Notes: generated from the letters alone by a model not told the origin. 32,560 nt of DNA from Acidobacteriota bacterium (GCA_016871095.1 VFZS01000001.1:1-32560); one strand, 5' to 3'. Numbered from the stretch's first letter, positions 23,442-29,537 are shown. Made by a program: numbers and translations.

Positions 23442-23901
23442 GGGACTCCTGCCGAAACACCGCATGCAGACGATCCATCAGCAACAAGCCCTCTTCGCCG
23501 CCCTGCTCTGCCGAGCCGCGTGGCCGCGCCGCCTCCAGGATCTCCACCAGCCGCTTGACCGCCTGAAGCCGCGCATAGTGATCCGGCCCGAGTGCTGCCT
23601 TGTTACCCTCCCGGTCCAGCGCCACCTTCTCCGCGGCCAGAGCGTCGTCAATCGCCTCGATCGAGCGGCCCACCAGCGCCTGTATCCGCGCTTGATGCGG
23701 CGCCAGCATCCCTGCCAGCAGTAGAGCCGTCTCTGGCTGCTGCGCTTCGTGCGATGCCCACTGGCGCGACAGGCCGGCTTCACGCGCAGCTTGCGCCAGT
23801 GTCTTGCCGGTCACGACCGCCGTCGCAATCTTCGCCCGCCGGACAGATCGCGCCGGACTCGCTGCCCGTGTCTTGGCTTGGCTCTTGCTCGGGCGCTTCA
23901 C
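23425..23901 (-). CDS. HTH protein, small terminase candidate
   Basis: 158 residues from GTG 23901. A basic N-terminus (MKRPSKSQAKTRAASPARSV) leads into a helix-turn-helix at residues 27-52 (IATAVVTGKTLAQAAREAGL, then SRQWASHEAQQPE), as in small terminases and related DNA-binding subunits. The rest is helical (ARIQALVGRSIEAIDDALAA, YARLQAVKRLVEILEAAR), suited to oligomerisation. It is the first gene of the late operon, before sigma and large terminase, which is the usual place. A transcription regulator is the alternative. Confidence 0.65.
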   Translation of the reverse strand: MKRPSKSQAKTRAASPARSVRRAKIATAVVTGKTLAQAAREAGLSRQWASHEAQQPETALLLAGMLAPHQARIQALVGRSIEAIDDALAAEKVALDREGNKAALGPDHYARLQAVKRLVEILEAARPRGSAEQGGEEGLLLMDRLHAVFRQESHARPR

Positions 23902-24015
23902 GCTTGCCGCCTTGCCGCCGCTTCACCTTGTCGGCATCACGGCGGTGTGACTGCATCCTGCGGTGGGGCGCCCACTCCTGACCGCAGGCCACCGGCCCCT
24001 TTGTCTTATTTTGTC

Positions 24016-24043
24016 AAAACTGTGGCAGATTCACCACAGTTTT
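24016..24043. promoter_or_regulatory. 10-bp inverted repeat upstream of late operon
   Basis: AAAACTGTGG (24016-24025) and CCACAGTTTT (24034-24043) form a perfect inverted repeat with an 8-bp spacer, about 115 bp upstream of the late-operon start at 23901. Size and spacing fit a dimeric regulator site; a hairpin terminator is less likely because both flanking operons point away. No convincing standard -10/-35 pair for the late operon was found around it. Confidence 0.55.
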
Positions 24044-24102
24044 CAACAGCAGCAGGTGTGTGAGTGGGTGCCTCCGGACTGACTCACCCACCCACGGAAA
24101 GC

Positions 24103-24137
24103 TCTTCTTTTACTTCTTTCTATAAATAATGATATAG
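24103..24137. other. AT-rich block next to palindromes
   Basis: About 35 bp with roughly 80% A+T in an otherwise GC-rich window, ending CTATAAATAATGATATAG (itself an inverted repeat CTATA/TATAG). It touches the first of three palindromes. It could be a DNA unwinding element or hold promoters for either direction. Confidence 0.5.
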
Positions 24138-24213
24138 CCGGAACTGGAGTTCCGGTAACACCGGAACTGGAGTTCCGGTATCGGTCTACGGGACACCGGA
24201 ACTGGAGTTCCGA
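24138..24213. repeat. Three upstream copies of a 20-bp palindrome (iteron/operator)
   Basis: Copies of CCGGAACTGGAGTTCCGG lie at 24138-24155, 24161-24178 and 24196-24213 (the last base of copy 3 differs). Copies 2 and 3 have A before the core (ACCGGAACT); copy 1 has G. Arms are perfect; only the central GG breaks symmetry. Start-to-start spacing is 23 and 35 bp. The same palindrome, in the other orientation (centre CC), occurs five times in the adjacent gene. They sit just upstream of the -35 at 24238, so they may act as origin iterons, autoregulatory operators or both. Confidence 0.8.
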
Positions 24214-24237
24214 TGTCCTGCCGACCTAAAAAATCCC

Positions 24238-24267
24238 TTGACAGCGCATCGTGGTTTCTGTTTGAAT
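24238..24267 (+). promoter_or_regulatory. Promoter for the replication operon
   Basis: A consensus -35 TTGACA (24238-24243) is followed after 18 bp by TTGAAT (24262-24267), with an extended TG two bases earlier; TTTGAA at 17 bp is the alternative -10. Transcription would begin near 24274, where an ATG occurs, giving a leaderless small ORF or the leader of the initiator mRNA. The third palindrome ends 25 bp upstream of the -35. Confidence 0.6.
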
Positions 24268-24273
24268 CAGAAC

Positions 24274-24513
24274 ATGCTGCGGGCTGCCCCCTTTTCTCGG
24301 GCATTGGCAGCCCGGATTCTACGCACTGGTCGCCCCAAGTCGAAGCGCAGCGCCGCCGCCCGTGTCCTCCGGGCATGTGTTCGTAACCGGCGCGGCGGGC
24401 GGCCACGCACCATCCAGCACGTCACTGGGCGCTACTGCCGGTGCCGGCGGTGCGAAATCCCGCGTGAGGCGGCCCGCGCCGCCGCCAAAGCGCGCTCCGG
24501 AGACCGCCGCTAA
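24274..24513 (+). CDS. Possible small basic Cys-containing protein
   Basis: 79 residues if started at ATG 24274, at the predicted transcription start (leaderless). Sequence is very basic (RPKSKRSAAARVLRACVRNR) with a cysteine cluster RYCRCRRCEIPR that could bind a metal ion. No Shine-Dalgarno and no recognised family. It may be a real small regulator or just leader sequence of the initiator gene, which starts 65 bp after its stop. I cannot decide between these. Confidence 0.35.
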   Translation: MLRAAPFSRALAARILRTGRPKSKRSAAARVLRACVRNRRGGRPRTIQHVTGRYCRCRRCEIPREAARAAAKARSGDRR

Positions 24514-24533
24514 CCGGCCCTTCCCCGGTCTCC
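24499..24533 (+). terminator. Hairpin in initiator leader
   Basis: GGAGACCG (24499-24506) pairs with CGGTCTCC (24526-24533) across a 19-base loop, 45 bp before the initiator start. It spans the stop of the small upstream ORF, so ribosome movement on that ORF could change folding. No U-tract follows; attenuation is speculative. Confidence 0.3.
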
Positions 24534-24578
24534 AGGGTATCTGTTATCGGAAGTTGGCCGGGAACGGAGGGAAAGCCC

Positions 24579-25736
24579 GTGGCAGTCCCAGCCCGGAAGA
24601 CCGTTGCTCCGGCAACTGAGCGGATCGAGCGAGGCGCAACGCCGCTTCCGGGCTGGCTCCTCGATCAGGGCTTCACACCACTGCCCCGCGGATTCTTCCG
24701 CGAGTTGGGACGGTGCTTGGAGTACGGCGCCCTCCTCTGCCTGGGCATCGTGTTTGAGGAGACGTTAGGCCGTCCACGGCCCGCAGGGAGCCCTGCCCCG
24801 GAAATGTCGGAGCCGATCCGGGAGGAGCAGTTCGCACGTTGGACCGGCTTGACGACTCGGGCCGTCCGCGAAGCGCTGGCGCGACTCGATGAAGTTGGCG
24901 TGATCGCTCGCGTGAAGCGTGGTCGCGCCTACTGCTACAAGGTCGTCCCAGAGCGCCTATTCCACCTGCCGGAACGCCCCACCCGGAAGCTCCAGCGTCT
25001 CCCCAAGCCCGCGCCAGCCCTCGCCCAACCTGTTCCGATAATTCTGTCGTGCCCCCTGGGTTCGGATTGCCCCGTATCAGAGGTGTACGACGGCGCCGAG
25101 GGGTTGACGAACCTCCGCGATGGCGAACAAACGGCGAAGGACACCGGAACTCCAGTTCCGGTTTCCGCCCGCGATACCGGAACTCCAGTTCCGGTTTCCG
25201 CCCGCGATACCGGAACTCCAGTTCCGGTTTCCGCCCGCGATACCGGAACTCCAGTTCCGGTTTCCGCCCGCGATACCGGAACTCCAGTTCCGGTTTCAAA
25301 AGGCGAAGAGAAGGCGAAGCCCGGCGAGAATGGGCAACTGGCTGCGCTGCGCGCGATGCTCGAGTTCGCCCTGGCGGGGCAACTACACAGCGTGCCGGAC
25401 GATGCCATGGTCACCCGGATCGCCCGAGCCCTTGGTGATGCGCCGCTGGCGGATCTCGCCGAGGCGATCAAGCAACGGCGCGCCAAGATCCGGAGCTGGG
25501 GCCTGGTGCATCTGATCGCCCAGGACTGCGGCAGGGCTTGGGCTACGGTCGGCTATCGCGTCTCGCTCCCGGACCTGGAGCGCCAGTTCCGGGAGGCCTC
25601 CGGGGGCATGGTACTCGAGCTCGCCCGGCAGTTGGTCGCTCATCCGGATCTCGCGGACTGGAAGCGCGAGCAGATCCTGGCCGTCTACCCGCAGTTGAAC
25701 TCACAGCGCTGCCACGGAGCCGCCGCCGGTGCCTGA
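24579..25736 (+). CDS. Replication initiator-like protein (winged helix, lambda O-like layout)
   Basis: 385 residues from GTG 24579, with GGAGGG 7 bases upstream. Residues 20-125 form a winged-helix domain: GWLLDQGFTPLPRGFFRELG, then IREEQFARWTGLTTRAVREA and LARLDEVGVIARVKRGRAYC, as in phage replication proteins of the O/RepA/DnaD kind. Residues about 186-240 are five copies of DTGTPVPVSAR, encoded by 33-bp repeats that each contain a palindrome. Residues 250-370 are helical and end in a small basic domain. Lambda O also carries its origin iterons inside its own gene. Inferred: binds the palindromes with its N-terminal domain and recruits replisome parts with the C-terminal domain. A self-regulating repressor is the alternative. 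Confidence 0.65.
   Translation: MAVPARKTVAPATERIERGATPLPGWLLDQGFTPLPRGFFRELGRCLEYGALLCLGIVFEETLGRPRPAGSPAPEMSEPIREEQFARWTGLTTRAVREALARLDEVGVIARVKRGRAYCYKVVPERLFHLPERPTRKLQRLPKPAPALAQPVPIILSCPLGSDCPVSEVYDGAEGLTNLRDGEQTAKDTGTPVPVSARDTGTPVPVSARDTGTPVPVSARDTGTPVPVSARDTGTPVPVSKGEEKAKPGENGQLAALRAMLEFALAGQLHSVPDDAMVTRIARALGDAPLADLAEAIKQRRAKIRSWGLVHLIAQDCGRAWATVGYRVSLPDLERQFREASGGMVLELARQLVAHPDLADWKREQILAVYPQLNSQRCHGAAAGA
25144..25293 (+). repeat. Five in-gene palindromes at 33-bp period (candidate origin)
   Basis: CCGGAACTCCAGTTCCGG occurs at 25144, 25177, 25210, 25243 and 25276, each 18 bp, with an exact 33-bp step (about three helical turns, so sites face roughly the same side). Each is flanked to ACCGGAACT and AGTTCCGGT, and the linker TTCCGCCCGCGAT is identical between copies. 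The repeats encode 11 residues in frame. An A-rich stretch (25296-25319) follows, much as the AT-rich segment follows the iterons in the lambda origin. The palindromes are in inverse orientation to the three upstream copies. Confidence 0.85.
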
Positions 25737-25875
25737 CACTACTACGCAGCCGTGGATGGACCCTGACGGGACGTGGTGGTTCTTGTGGGCTGGCCTCGCC
25801 CGTGGTCCGTTTGAAACAGAAGCTGACGCCGCCTCCGCCTTCGACTCCATCCTGGCTGAGGTGTACGGGGACTGA
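25729..25875 (+). CDS. Small acidic protein, 48 aa
   Basis: Frame from GTG 25729, overlapping the initiator stop by 8 bp, to TGA 25875. It reads MDPDGTWWFLWAGLARGPFE then TEADAASAFDSILAEVYGD: a beta hairpin with Trp residues and a helix. Acidic, no known family. Overlap with one gene and 4 bp spacing to the next support coding. ATG at 25756 is an alternative start. Confidence 0.5.
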   Translation: MPDTTTQPWMDPDGTWWFLWAGLARGPFETEADAASAFDSILAEVYGD

Positions 25876-25879
25876 GCCC

Positions 25880-26287
25880 ATGCCGATCCGGCGTGATCTC
25901 CGTCGCTTCTACGGTGCCGAGTGGCGCACCGTCATCCGGCCCCGCATCCTGGCGCGCGCTCGCAACCGCTGCGAACGATGCGGCGTCCCCGACCGCATCG
26001 AGACCATACGTGCGGGTTCGGCCTGGTTCGAGGCCCACTACTCCCGCTGGTTTGACCACCGTCGGCGGGTGGCATCTCCCTTGGCACGTGCCGTTCGGAC
26101 CGTGCGCGTGGTCCTCACCGTCGCCCACTTGAACCACGATCCCGCGGACAACCGCGACGAGAATCTTGCGGCGCTCTGTCAGTGGTGCCACCTGCACTAC
26201 GACGCGCCGCACCACAAGGAAACCCGGGCCACGCGCAAAGACGCGCGGCGCCCCTTGCTCCGAGGCCTAGCGCAAGCCTCGGCCTGA
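25880..26287 (+). CDS. HNH endonuclease
   Basis: 135 residues from ATG 25880; the longer open frame upstream overlaps the initiator gene and is rejected. Motifs: NRCERCGVPDRI (first zinc pair), LTVAHLNHDPADNRDENLAA (His of HNH and the central Asn) and LCQWCHLHYDAPHH (second zinc pair and final His). These are the canonical zinc-bound HNH elements. HNH proteins in phages act in packaging, replication or homing; lying in the replication operon it may be a nicking or homing enzyme. There is no intron sign around it. Catalysis is expected from the intact residues. Confidence 0.85.
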   Translation: MPIRRDLRRFYGAEWRTVIRPRILARARNRCERCGVPDRIETIRAGSAWFEAHYSRWFDHRRRVASPLARAVRTVRVVLTVAHLNHDPADNRDENLAALCQWCHLHYDAPHHKETRATRKDARRPLLRGLAQASA

Positions 26288-26303
26288 CTCTGGAGCGCAC
26301 GAC

Positions 26304-26612
26304 ATGGGACACACCAAATGGACTGAGGCGTCTCTCGCCGACGGGCAGTCCGTGGACTGCCTCGAAACGCGCGATATCCTGGAACTCCCCGCTGCTCTGT
26401 CTTCAGTCGGCTTCTGGCAAGCCGTCTGTGTTCACCTGATGGTCAAGTACCACGTCGAGGCCCTGGCCCTCAAGGGCGAGGATCTGGGCGGCTTGATCCA
26501 GTTGCAGATCGCGGGCCTGCCCAAGACGAACACGGTGGTGCTCTACAACCCCATCCACCGCCCCGACGTCAACGTTCTCGAGTTCTTGGCGCCCGCCGGG
26601 AGGCCCCTATGA
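26304..26612 (+). CDS. Hypothetical protein, 102 aa
   Basis: ATG 26304 with GGAG 8 bases upstream. Alpha/beta content: DCLETRDILELPAALSSVGF, then MVKYHVEALALKGEDLGGLI and LPKTNTVVLYNPIHRPDVNV. No known motif. Its stop overlaps the next start as ATGA (26609-26612), so it is translated as part of the operon. Function unknown. Confidence 0.6.
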   Translation: MGHTKWTEASLADGQSVDCLETRDILELPAALSSVGFWQAVCVHLMVKYHVEALALKGEDLGGLIQLQIAGLPKTNTVVLYNPIHRPDVNVLEFLAPAGRPL

Positions 26613-26866
26613 GCCGTCAACAAACGTCAACTCCGGACCCGGCCCTGCCGCGCGTCAAGGTCACCCCTCGCAGCGTCATCCTCGTCTACGGCCAGATACT
26701 GCACGAGCTCAAGCTCTTAAACGAGATGGCGAAGGCGCTGCCACACTCTGACCTCATCGTCGGCCAAATGCACGGGCGCCTCCAGGTGATGCGCAGTTCG
26801 ATCGCCCGCCTCCACGCCCACGTGGGGATGCTCCTCGACCTGGAGGAGGCCGCCCGCCATGTCTAA
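26609..26866 (+). CDS. Hypothetical helical protein, 85 aa
   Basis: Coupled to the previous gene by ATGA. Mostly one long helical hairpin: ILVYGQILHELKLLNEMAKA, then LIVGQMHGRLQVMRSSIARL and HVGMLLDLEEA. Such small helical proteins often dimerise. No known family. Confidence 0.55.
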   Translation: MSRQQTSTPDPALPRVKVTPRSVILVYGQILHELKLLNEMAKALPHSDLIVGQMHGRLQVMRSSIARLHAHVGMLLDLEEAARHV

Positions 26867-27089
26867 CCCCGTGGCCTGTCTGACCTGCTGGACTCGCCAC
26901 GCCCGCGAGGACGGCTATCGCGCCGGCCTGCGCGATCTGCACTCGACCCGCCATAACTACCGCACGAGCGAGGAGTGGCTCGCTTGGCTGGACGGCTGGC
27001 GCGCCGGCCAGGTCGAGCGCAAGCGCCGCCTAGCGGCCGGGCCCCGCTGGTATGACTGCGGCCGCCACCGCCGCCGGAGGGCCGCATGA
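26859..27089 (+). CDS. Ribosome-modulation-factor-like small protein
   Basis: 76 residues, overlapping the previous gene by 8 bp. DGYRAGLRDLHSTRHNYRTS then EEWLAWLDGWRAGQVERKRR has the layout of RMF-type proteins (GYxAG ... GWxxG, two short helices around a basic loop), small proteins that bind rRNA and are seen in several phages. Two cysteines near the N-terminus (CLTCW) could bind a metal. It may blunt host translation or simply be an uncharacterised RNA binder. The family call rests on the G-Y-x-A-G/W-x-x-G-W-R-A-G spacing only. Confidence 0.5.
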   Translation: MSNPVACLTCWTRHAREDGYRAGLRDLHSTRHNYRTSEEWLAWLDGWRAGQVERKRRLAAGPRWYDCGRHRRRRAA

Positions 27090-27145
27090 TCCGCGCCGCC
27101 GACGTCGTCGTCTGGCCGCGATTCGCCAAGAGGAAGCAGCCATGA
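27086..27145 (+). CDS. 19-residue coupled mini-ORF
   Basis: ATG 27086 overlaps the preceding stop (ATGA) and its own stop overlaps the next start (CCATGA at 27142-27145). It encodes MIRAADVVVWPRFAKRKQP. The two overlaps suggest that ribosomes pass through it to the next gene, so it may serve as a coupling peptide rather than a functional product. Confidence 0.4.
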   Translation: MIRAADVVVWPRFAKRKQP

Positions 27146-27408
27146 AACGCCACCTCGAGCACTGGCGCTGCGCCGTCTGCCGCGAGCGCGGGAGCGTCTC
27201 CGTTCAGGGTGTGTTCTACCGCCATCGACAGAAGGTCTTGCTCGAGCGCATCCTCGCTGACCACTTCAGGGTTTCTCCCCGCTGCCCATCGCTGCGAGAC
27301 AGTTTCCGAGCCAAGATCGCATTCGACCATGACGGCAGTGGCTGGGTGCTGCGGATTTCGCGCTTACCCTCGGGCGATGTGCGACTCTTAGTGCCCGATG
27401 TATCCTAG
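27142..27408 (+). CDS. Small protein with a CxxC pair, 88 aa
   Basis: Start ATG 27142, chosen because of coupling to the mini-ORF and an AGAGG-type site before it. It opens MKRHLEHWRCAVCRERGSVS with a CAVC pair and ends in beta segments (GSGWVLRISRLPSGDVRLLV). A second Cys (PRCPS) might complete a zinc site. Not recognised. Confidence 0.5.
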   Translation: MKRHLEHWRCAVCRERGSVSVQGVFYRHRQKVLLERILADHFRVSPRCPSLRDSFRAKIAFDHDGSGWVLRISRLPSGDVRLLVPDVS

Positions 27409-27414
27409 TTTCAG

Positions 27415-27672
27415 ATGCTCCACACCCGCCGCGACCTCTTCGCTCTCTTCCTCGGCGCCGCCGCGCGGCCTGCGGTGTGGTTCCACGCAAACCGCGAGTT
27501 CCACTGCCAGACGTACGGACTGGGCTTCAGCTTGAGCAAACGCTGGTGCGTCAAGAATCCCGTGCTCGGCGAAGTCTGCATGCAACTCGCCCCCCAGATG
27601 AACCGCACGATTGAAGCCATGGCTCTGGAGGTGATCGGTTGCGCCACACCCGCCGCTCGTGGTTCGGTTTAA
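27415..27672 (+). CDS. Small exported protein with twin-arginine-like signal
   Basis: 85 residues from ATG 27415. N-terminus MLHTRRDLFALFLGAAARPA has the twin Arg pair followed by a hydrophobic stretch, as in Tat signals (R-R-x-F/L-L). The rest has four cysteines (FHCQTYGLG, RWCVKNP, GEVCMQL, VIGCATP). Overlaps the next gene by 34 bp. No family recognised. The Tat assignment is by motif only and the hydrophobic stretch is short. Confidence 0.5.
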   Translation: MLHTRRDLFALFLGAAARPAVWFHANREFHCQTYGLGFSLSKRWCVKNPVLGEVCMQLAPQMNRTIEAMALEVIGCATPAARGSV

Positions 27673-28022
27673 TCGCCGGCGCCCTGTTCGGTCGCAAGGC
27701 CGCCGCCCATGTTGGCCTGGACGCGAGCCTGCCTGTTGCCAGGTACGCGAACACAGTCACTCCCGGCGCCGATCTGACACTCGAGGCTCTCCAGGCCGCC
27801 TGCGAACGCATCGTGGGTCTGCCGCAGCTACCGATCCTGCTCCTAGCCAACCCCGGTGGGCCGCGCCTGTGGGAGCTCTATCCAGGTGCCGTGGTGCCGA
27901 TCGACGAGCCGTTTTCCACCGAGCGCTGGTACGCGCTGGATCTCTGCCACTCTGTGTACGTCCCGGCTGGCGACGTGTTCACTGTGTACCCACCGACCAA
28001 TCCGCCGACTGATCGGTCGTGA
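27639..28022 (+). CDS. Second Tat-signal-like small protein, 127 aa
   Basis: TTG start at 27639, supported by a perfect GGAGGTGA ending 4 bases upstream. N-terminus MRHTRRSWFGLIAGALFGRK again has paired Arg plus a hydrophobic stretch, closely similar to the start of the preceding protein (HTRR). The body contains LTLEALQAACERIVGLPQLP, then VPIDEPFSTERWYALDLCHS and VYVPAGDVFTVYPPTNPP, a beta-rich small domain. Not recognised. The two neighbouring genes may be related by an old duplication of the signal region. Confidence 0.55.
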   Translation: MRHTRRSWFGLIAGALFGRKAAAHVGLDASLPVARYANTVTPGADLTLEALQAACERIVGLPQLPILLLANPGGPRLWELYPGAVVPIDEPFSTERWYALDLCHSVYVPAGDVFTVYPPTNPPTDRS

Positions 28023-28201
28023 ACGTCACCTTCATCGATCTCAAGACCGCTGGCGGTGCCGGCCAGCTCATCGTCAGCACACACATGCTCGACGCCCTGC
28101 CCGATCTGCTCATCGTGCGCTGGTCGGACGGCACGATCGGCACCATCACCTTCGCGCGCCAGCCGGCCCCAGCGCCGCCGCCAGCGCCGCCCGGGCCGTG
28201 A
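28019..28201 (+). CDS. Small protein with Pro/Ala tail, 60 aa
   Basis: GTG 28019 overlaps the previous stop as GTGA. It reads MNVTFIDLKTAGGAGQLIVS, then LPDLLIVRWSDGTIGTITFA, a small beta domain, and ends in a proline-rich stretch (QPAPAPPPAPPGP). No known motif; likely a virion accessory or small regulator. Confidence 0.45.
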   Translation: MNVTFIDLKTAGGAGQLIVSTHMLDALPDLLIVRWSDGTIGTITFARQPAPAPPPAPPGP

Positions 28202-28213
28202 TAAGCTGACGGC

Positions 28214-28405
28214 ATGACCATCGGCAGCCGGTATCAACTCGTGCATGACCTCCTCGGCATACCCGCAGGCACGATCTTCGAGCTCGAACCCGCCAATGGA
28301 GGAGAAGCCTATTTCGCCCAGGGCGCACCTCAGGGCACTGTGGCACTCCCTGCGCCCTGTGTCGAGCAGCAACCTGACTGGTTCAAGCCACTGCCGCAAG
28401 CGTGA
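28214..28405 (+). CDS. Small hypothetical protein, 63 aa
   Basis: ATG 28214. Beta-rich: GSRYQLVHDLLGIPAGTIFE, then LEPANGGEAYFAQGAPQGTV. It is the last gene of the rightward operon with clear coding character. Function unknown. No good Shine-Dalgarno, so the start is less sure. Confidence 0.5.
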   Translation: MTIGSRYQLVHDLLGIPAGTIFELEPANGGEAYFAQGAPQGTVALPAPCVEQQPDWFKPLPQA

Positions 28406-28439
28406 AGCCCCCTCGCGCGCACGTACCGCCGCGCCCGGT

Positions 28440-28463
28440 GCGGCGGGCGAACCAGCCCGCCGC
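28440..28463. terminator. Hairpin between converging operons
   Basis: GCGGCGGGC (28440-28448) pairs perfectly with GCCCGCCGC (28455-28463) around a 6-base loop, in the 144-bp gap where the rightward replication operon meets the leftward integrase gene. Location suits a bidirectional terminator; T-tracts are lacking, which may fit a GC-rich host. Confidence 0.5.
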
Positions 28464-28549
28464 CATCCGTCGGCTACACTGCGCAACCGCGCTTGCCGGC
28501 GAGTGCGCAATATACCTTCCGCATCGACATGGCGGTAGGCGCCGGCTAA

Positions 28550-29098
28550 TCACCGCCTGCCGAACACCTTCCGCGCGAACTCATCCCTCTGCGCGCTCGT
28601 GATCTGAGCGTAGATCGTCGTGTTCTGAATGTTCGCATGCCCAAGCCAGTCCTGCACCCGGCGGATGTCCGACTCGGGCCGCCCCATCAAGTACGTCCCC
28701 AGCGAGTGCTTGAGCACGTGGAAGTGCTGCTTCTCCGGGGCCAGGCCCGCCGCGGCGCCGTACCTCTTCATGAGCCGGTCGAGTTGATACCTGCTGATCC
28801 CCCGTCGGCGGCGCGACGGGAACAGCGGGCCCGGGTCATACCCCCGCACCCTAGACCACGCGCGGAGCGCCCGCAACTCCTCGTCCGACAGCAGATGCTC
28901 CCCGCTCCGGCTGCCCTTCAGGCGCCGCACGTAGATCCGGCCGACCTTCAACCGGACGTCCGCGAGCTGGAGCAGCCCGACCTCGCTGGCCCGCAACCCC
29001 CGCCAGAACGCCACTGTGAAGATCGCCCGGTCCCGGGCGCTCTTGATGGCTGAAAACAGCGCCCGTAACTCCTCTTCTGTCAAGTACTTAGGAATCAC
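28550..29098 (-). CDS. Short tyrosine recombinase (integrase)
   Basis: 182 residues from GTG 29098, chosen because GGAG lies 6 bases before it; GTG 29110 is an alternative. A stop lies two codons before 29110, so no longer N-terminus is possible. Only the catalytic domain is present, with no core-binding domain, like FimB-type enzymes of about 200 residues. Catalytic set: R36 (GLRASEV), K61 (RLKGSRS), H127 in HVLK, H154 (WLGHANIQ) and the nucleophile Y163 (TTIYAQ). The second Arg is replaced by Lys130 (HVLKHS instead of HxLRHS). It would act at an attachment site or invert DNA. Confidence 0.8.
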   Translation of the reverse strand: MIPKYLTEEELRALFSAIKSARDRAIFTVAFWRGLRASEVGLLQLADVRLKVGRIYVRRLKGSRSGEHLLSDEELRALRAWSRVRGYDPGPLFPSRRRRGISRYQLDRLMKRYGAAAGLAPEKQHFHVLKHSLGTYLMGRPESDIRRVQDWLGHANIQNTTIYAQITSAQRDEFARKVFGRR

Positions 29099-29233
29099 GC
29101 CGAACTCCACAGATCAGTCATTCTGTTGCGTTCGCGCCCCTGGCCGCACGCGGAATCAATCACTTAGAGGGTGTCGGCAGGAGGGCAACTTCACTGTAAT
29201 GTGGAATTGGGTGGTAAAACGTGGGAGGGCGCC

Positions 29234-29287
29234 GGCCGCCGCGGAGTCCGGACCGGTGGAAGCAGAGGACCACCGTCCGCGGCGGCC
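29234..29287. other. Long compound inverted repeat upstream of the integrase gene
   Basis: Outer arms GGCCGCCGCGGA (29234-29245) and TCCGCGGCGGCC (29276-29287) are perfect; inner arms CGGTGG (29254-29259) and CCACCG (29270-29275) stack on them, with GTCCGGAC (itself a palindrome) as an 8-base bulge. Sits between the integrase start and the previous gene of the leftward operon. It could slow transcription, be an RNA fold, or be part of an attachment region. The rest of 29111-29312 shows nothing else I can support. Confidence 0.5.
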
Positions 29288-29312
29288 TACTAGCGGCCGA
29301 GGGAGCGAGCCG

Positions 29313-29537
29313 CTATCTGACACGTCGGCGGCGGAGGCCTCCGCCTACACGGCTCTGCTCGGCCAGGGCGTGCAGCATCACCGCCCGGCTGAAGATCGCC
29401 TCGTAGCTGATCGACCGGCGGTACCGCGTCCCTTTCGGCCAGATCACCAGGAAGCCCGGGTGCAGCTCGACGCACAGCGGCCGACCCCGGTAGAGGTTCC
29501 GCGTCTCCCGCTGGATGACCCGCCGCAGGTCCGTCAT
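29313..29537 (-). CDS. Small phage protein, 74 aa
   Basis: From ATG 29537, coupled to the previous gene by ATGA. It reads MTDLRRVIQRETRNLYRGRP, then LCVELHPGFLVIWPKGTRYR, a small beta fold with 'P-L-x-V-x-L-H-P-x-x-L-x-x-x-P-K-G', known to me from many small phage proteins of unknown function. Basic tail (GGLRRRRVR). Probably nucleic-acid binding by charge. Confidence 0.65.
   Translation of the reverse strand: MTDLRRVIQRETRNLYRGRPLCVELHPGFLVIWPKGTRYRRSISYEAIFSRAVMLHALAEQSRVGGGLRRRRVR

Noticed and set aside
23780-23992. 70-aa frame over the small-terminase-like gene
   Set aside because: GTG start without a site, overlaps most of a gene with an HTH; probably a shadow.
25144-25293. CRISPR array
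   Set aside because: The spacing sequence is identical between copies, so there are no unique spacers, and the array is in a coding frame.
24935-25486. Minus-strand frame through the palindromes
   Set aside because: The repeats read open in several frames because they are palindromic; only the plus frame has a ribosome site and a recognisable domain.
28402-28602. 66-aa plus-strand frame after the replication operon
   Set aside because: Arg/Pro-rich, crosses the terminator-like hairpin and runs into the integrase gene in antisense.
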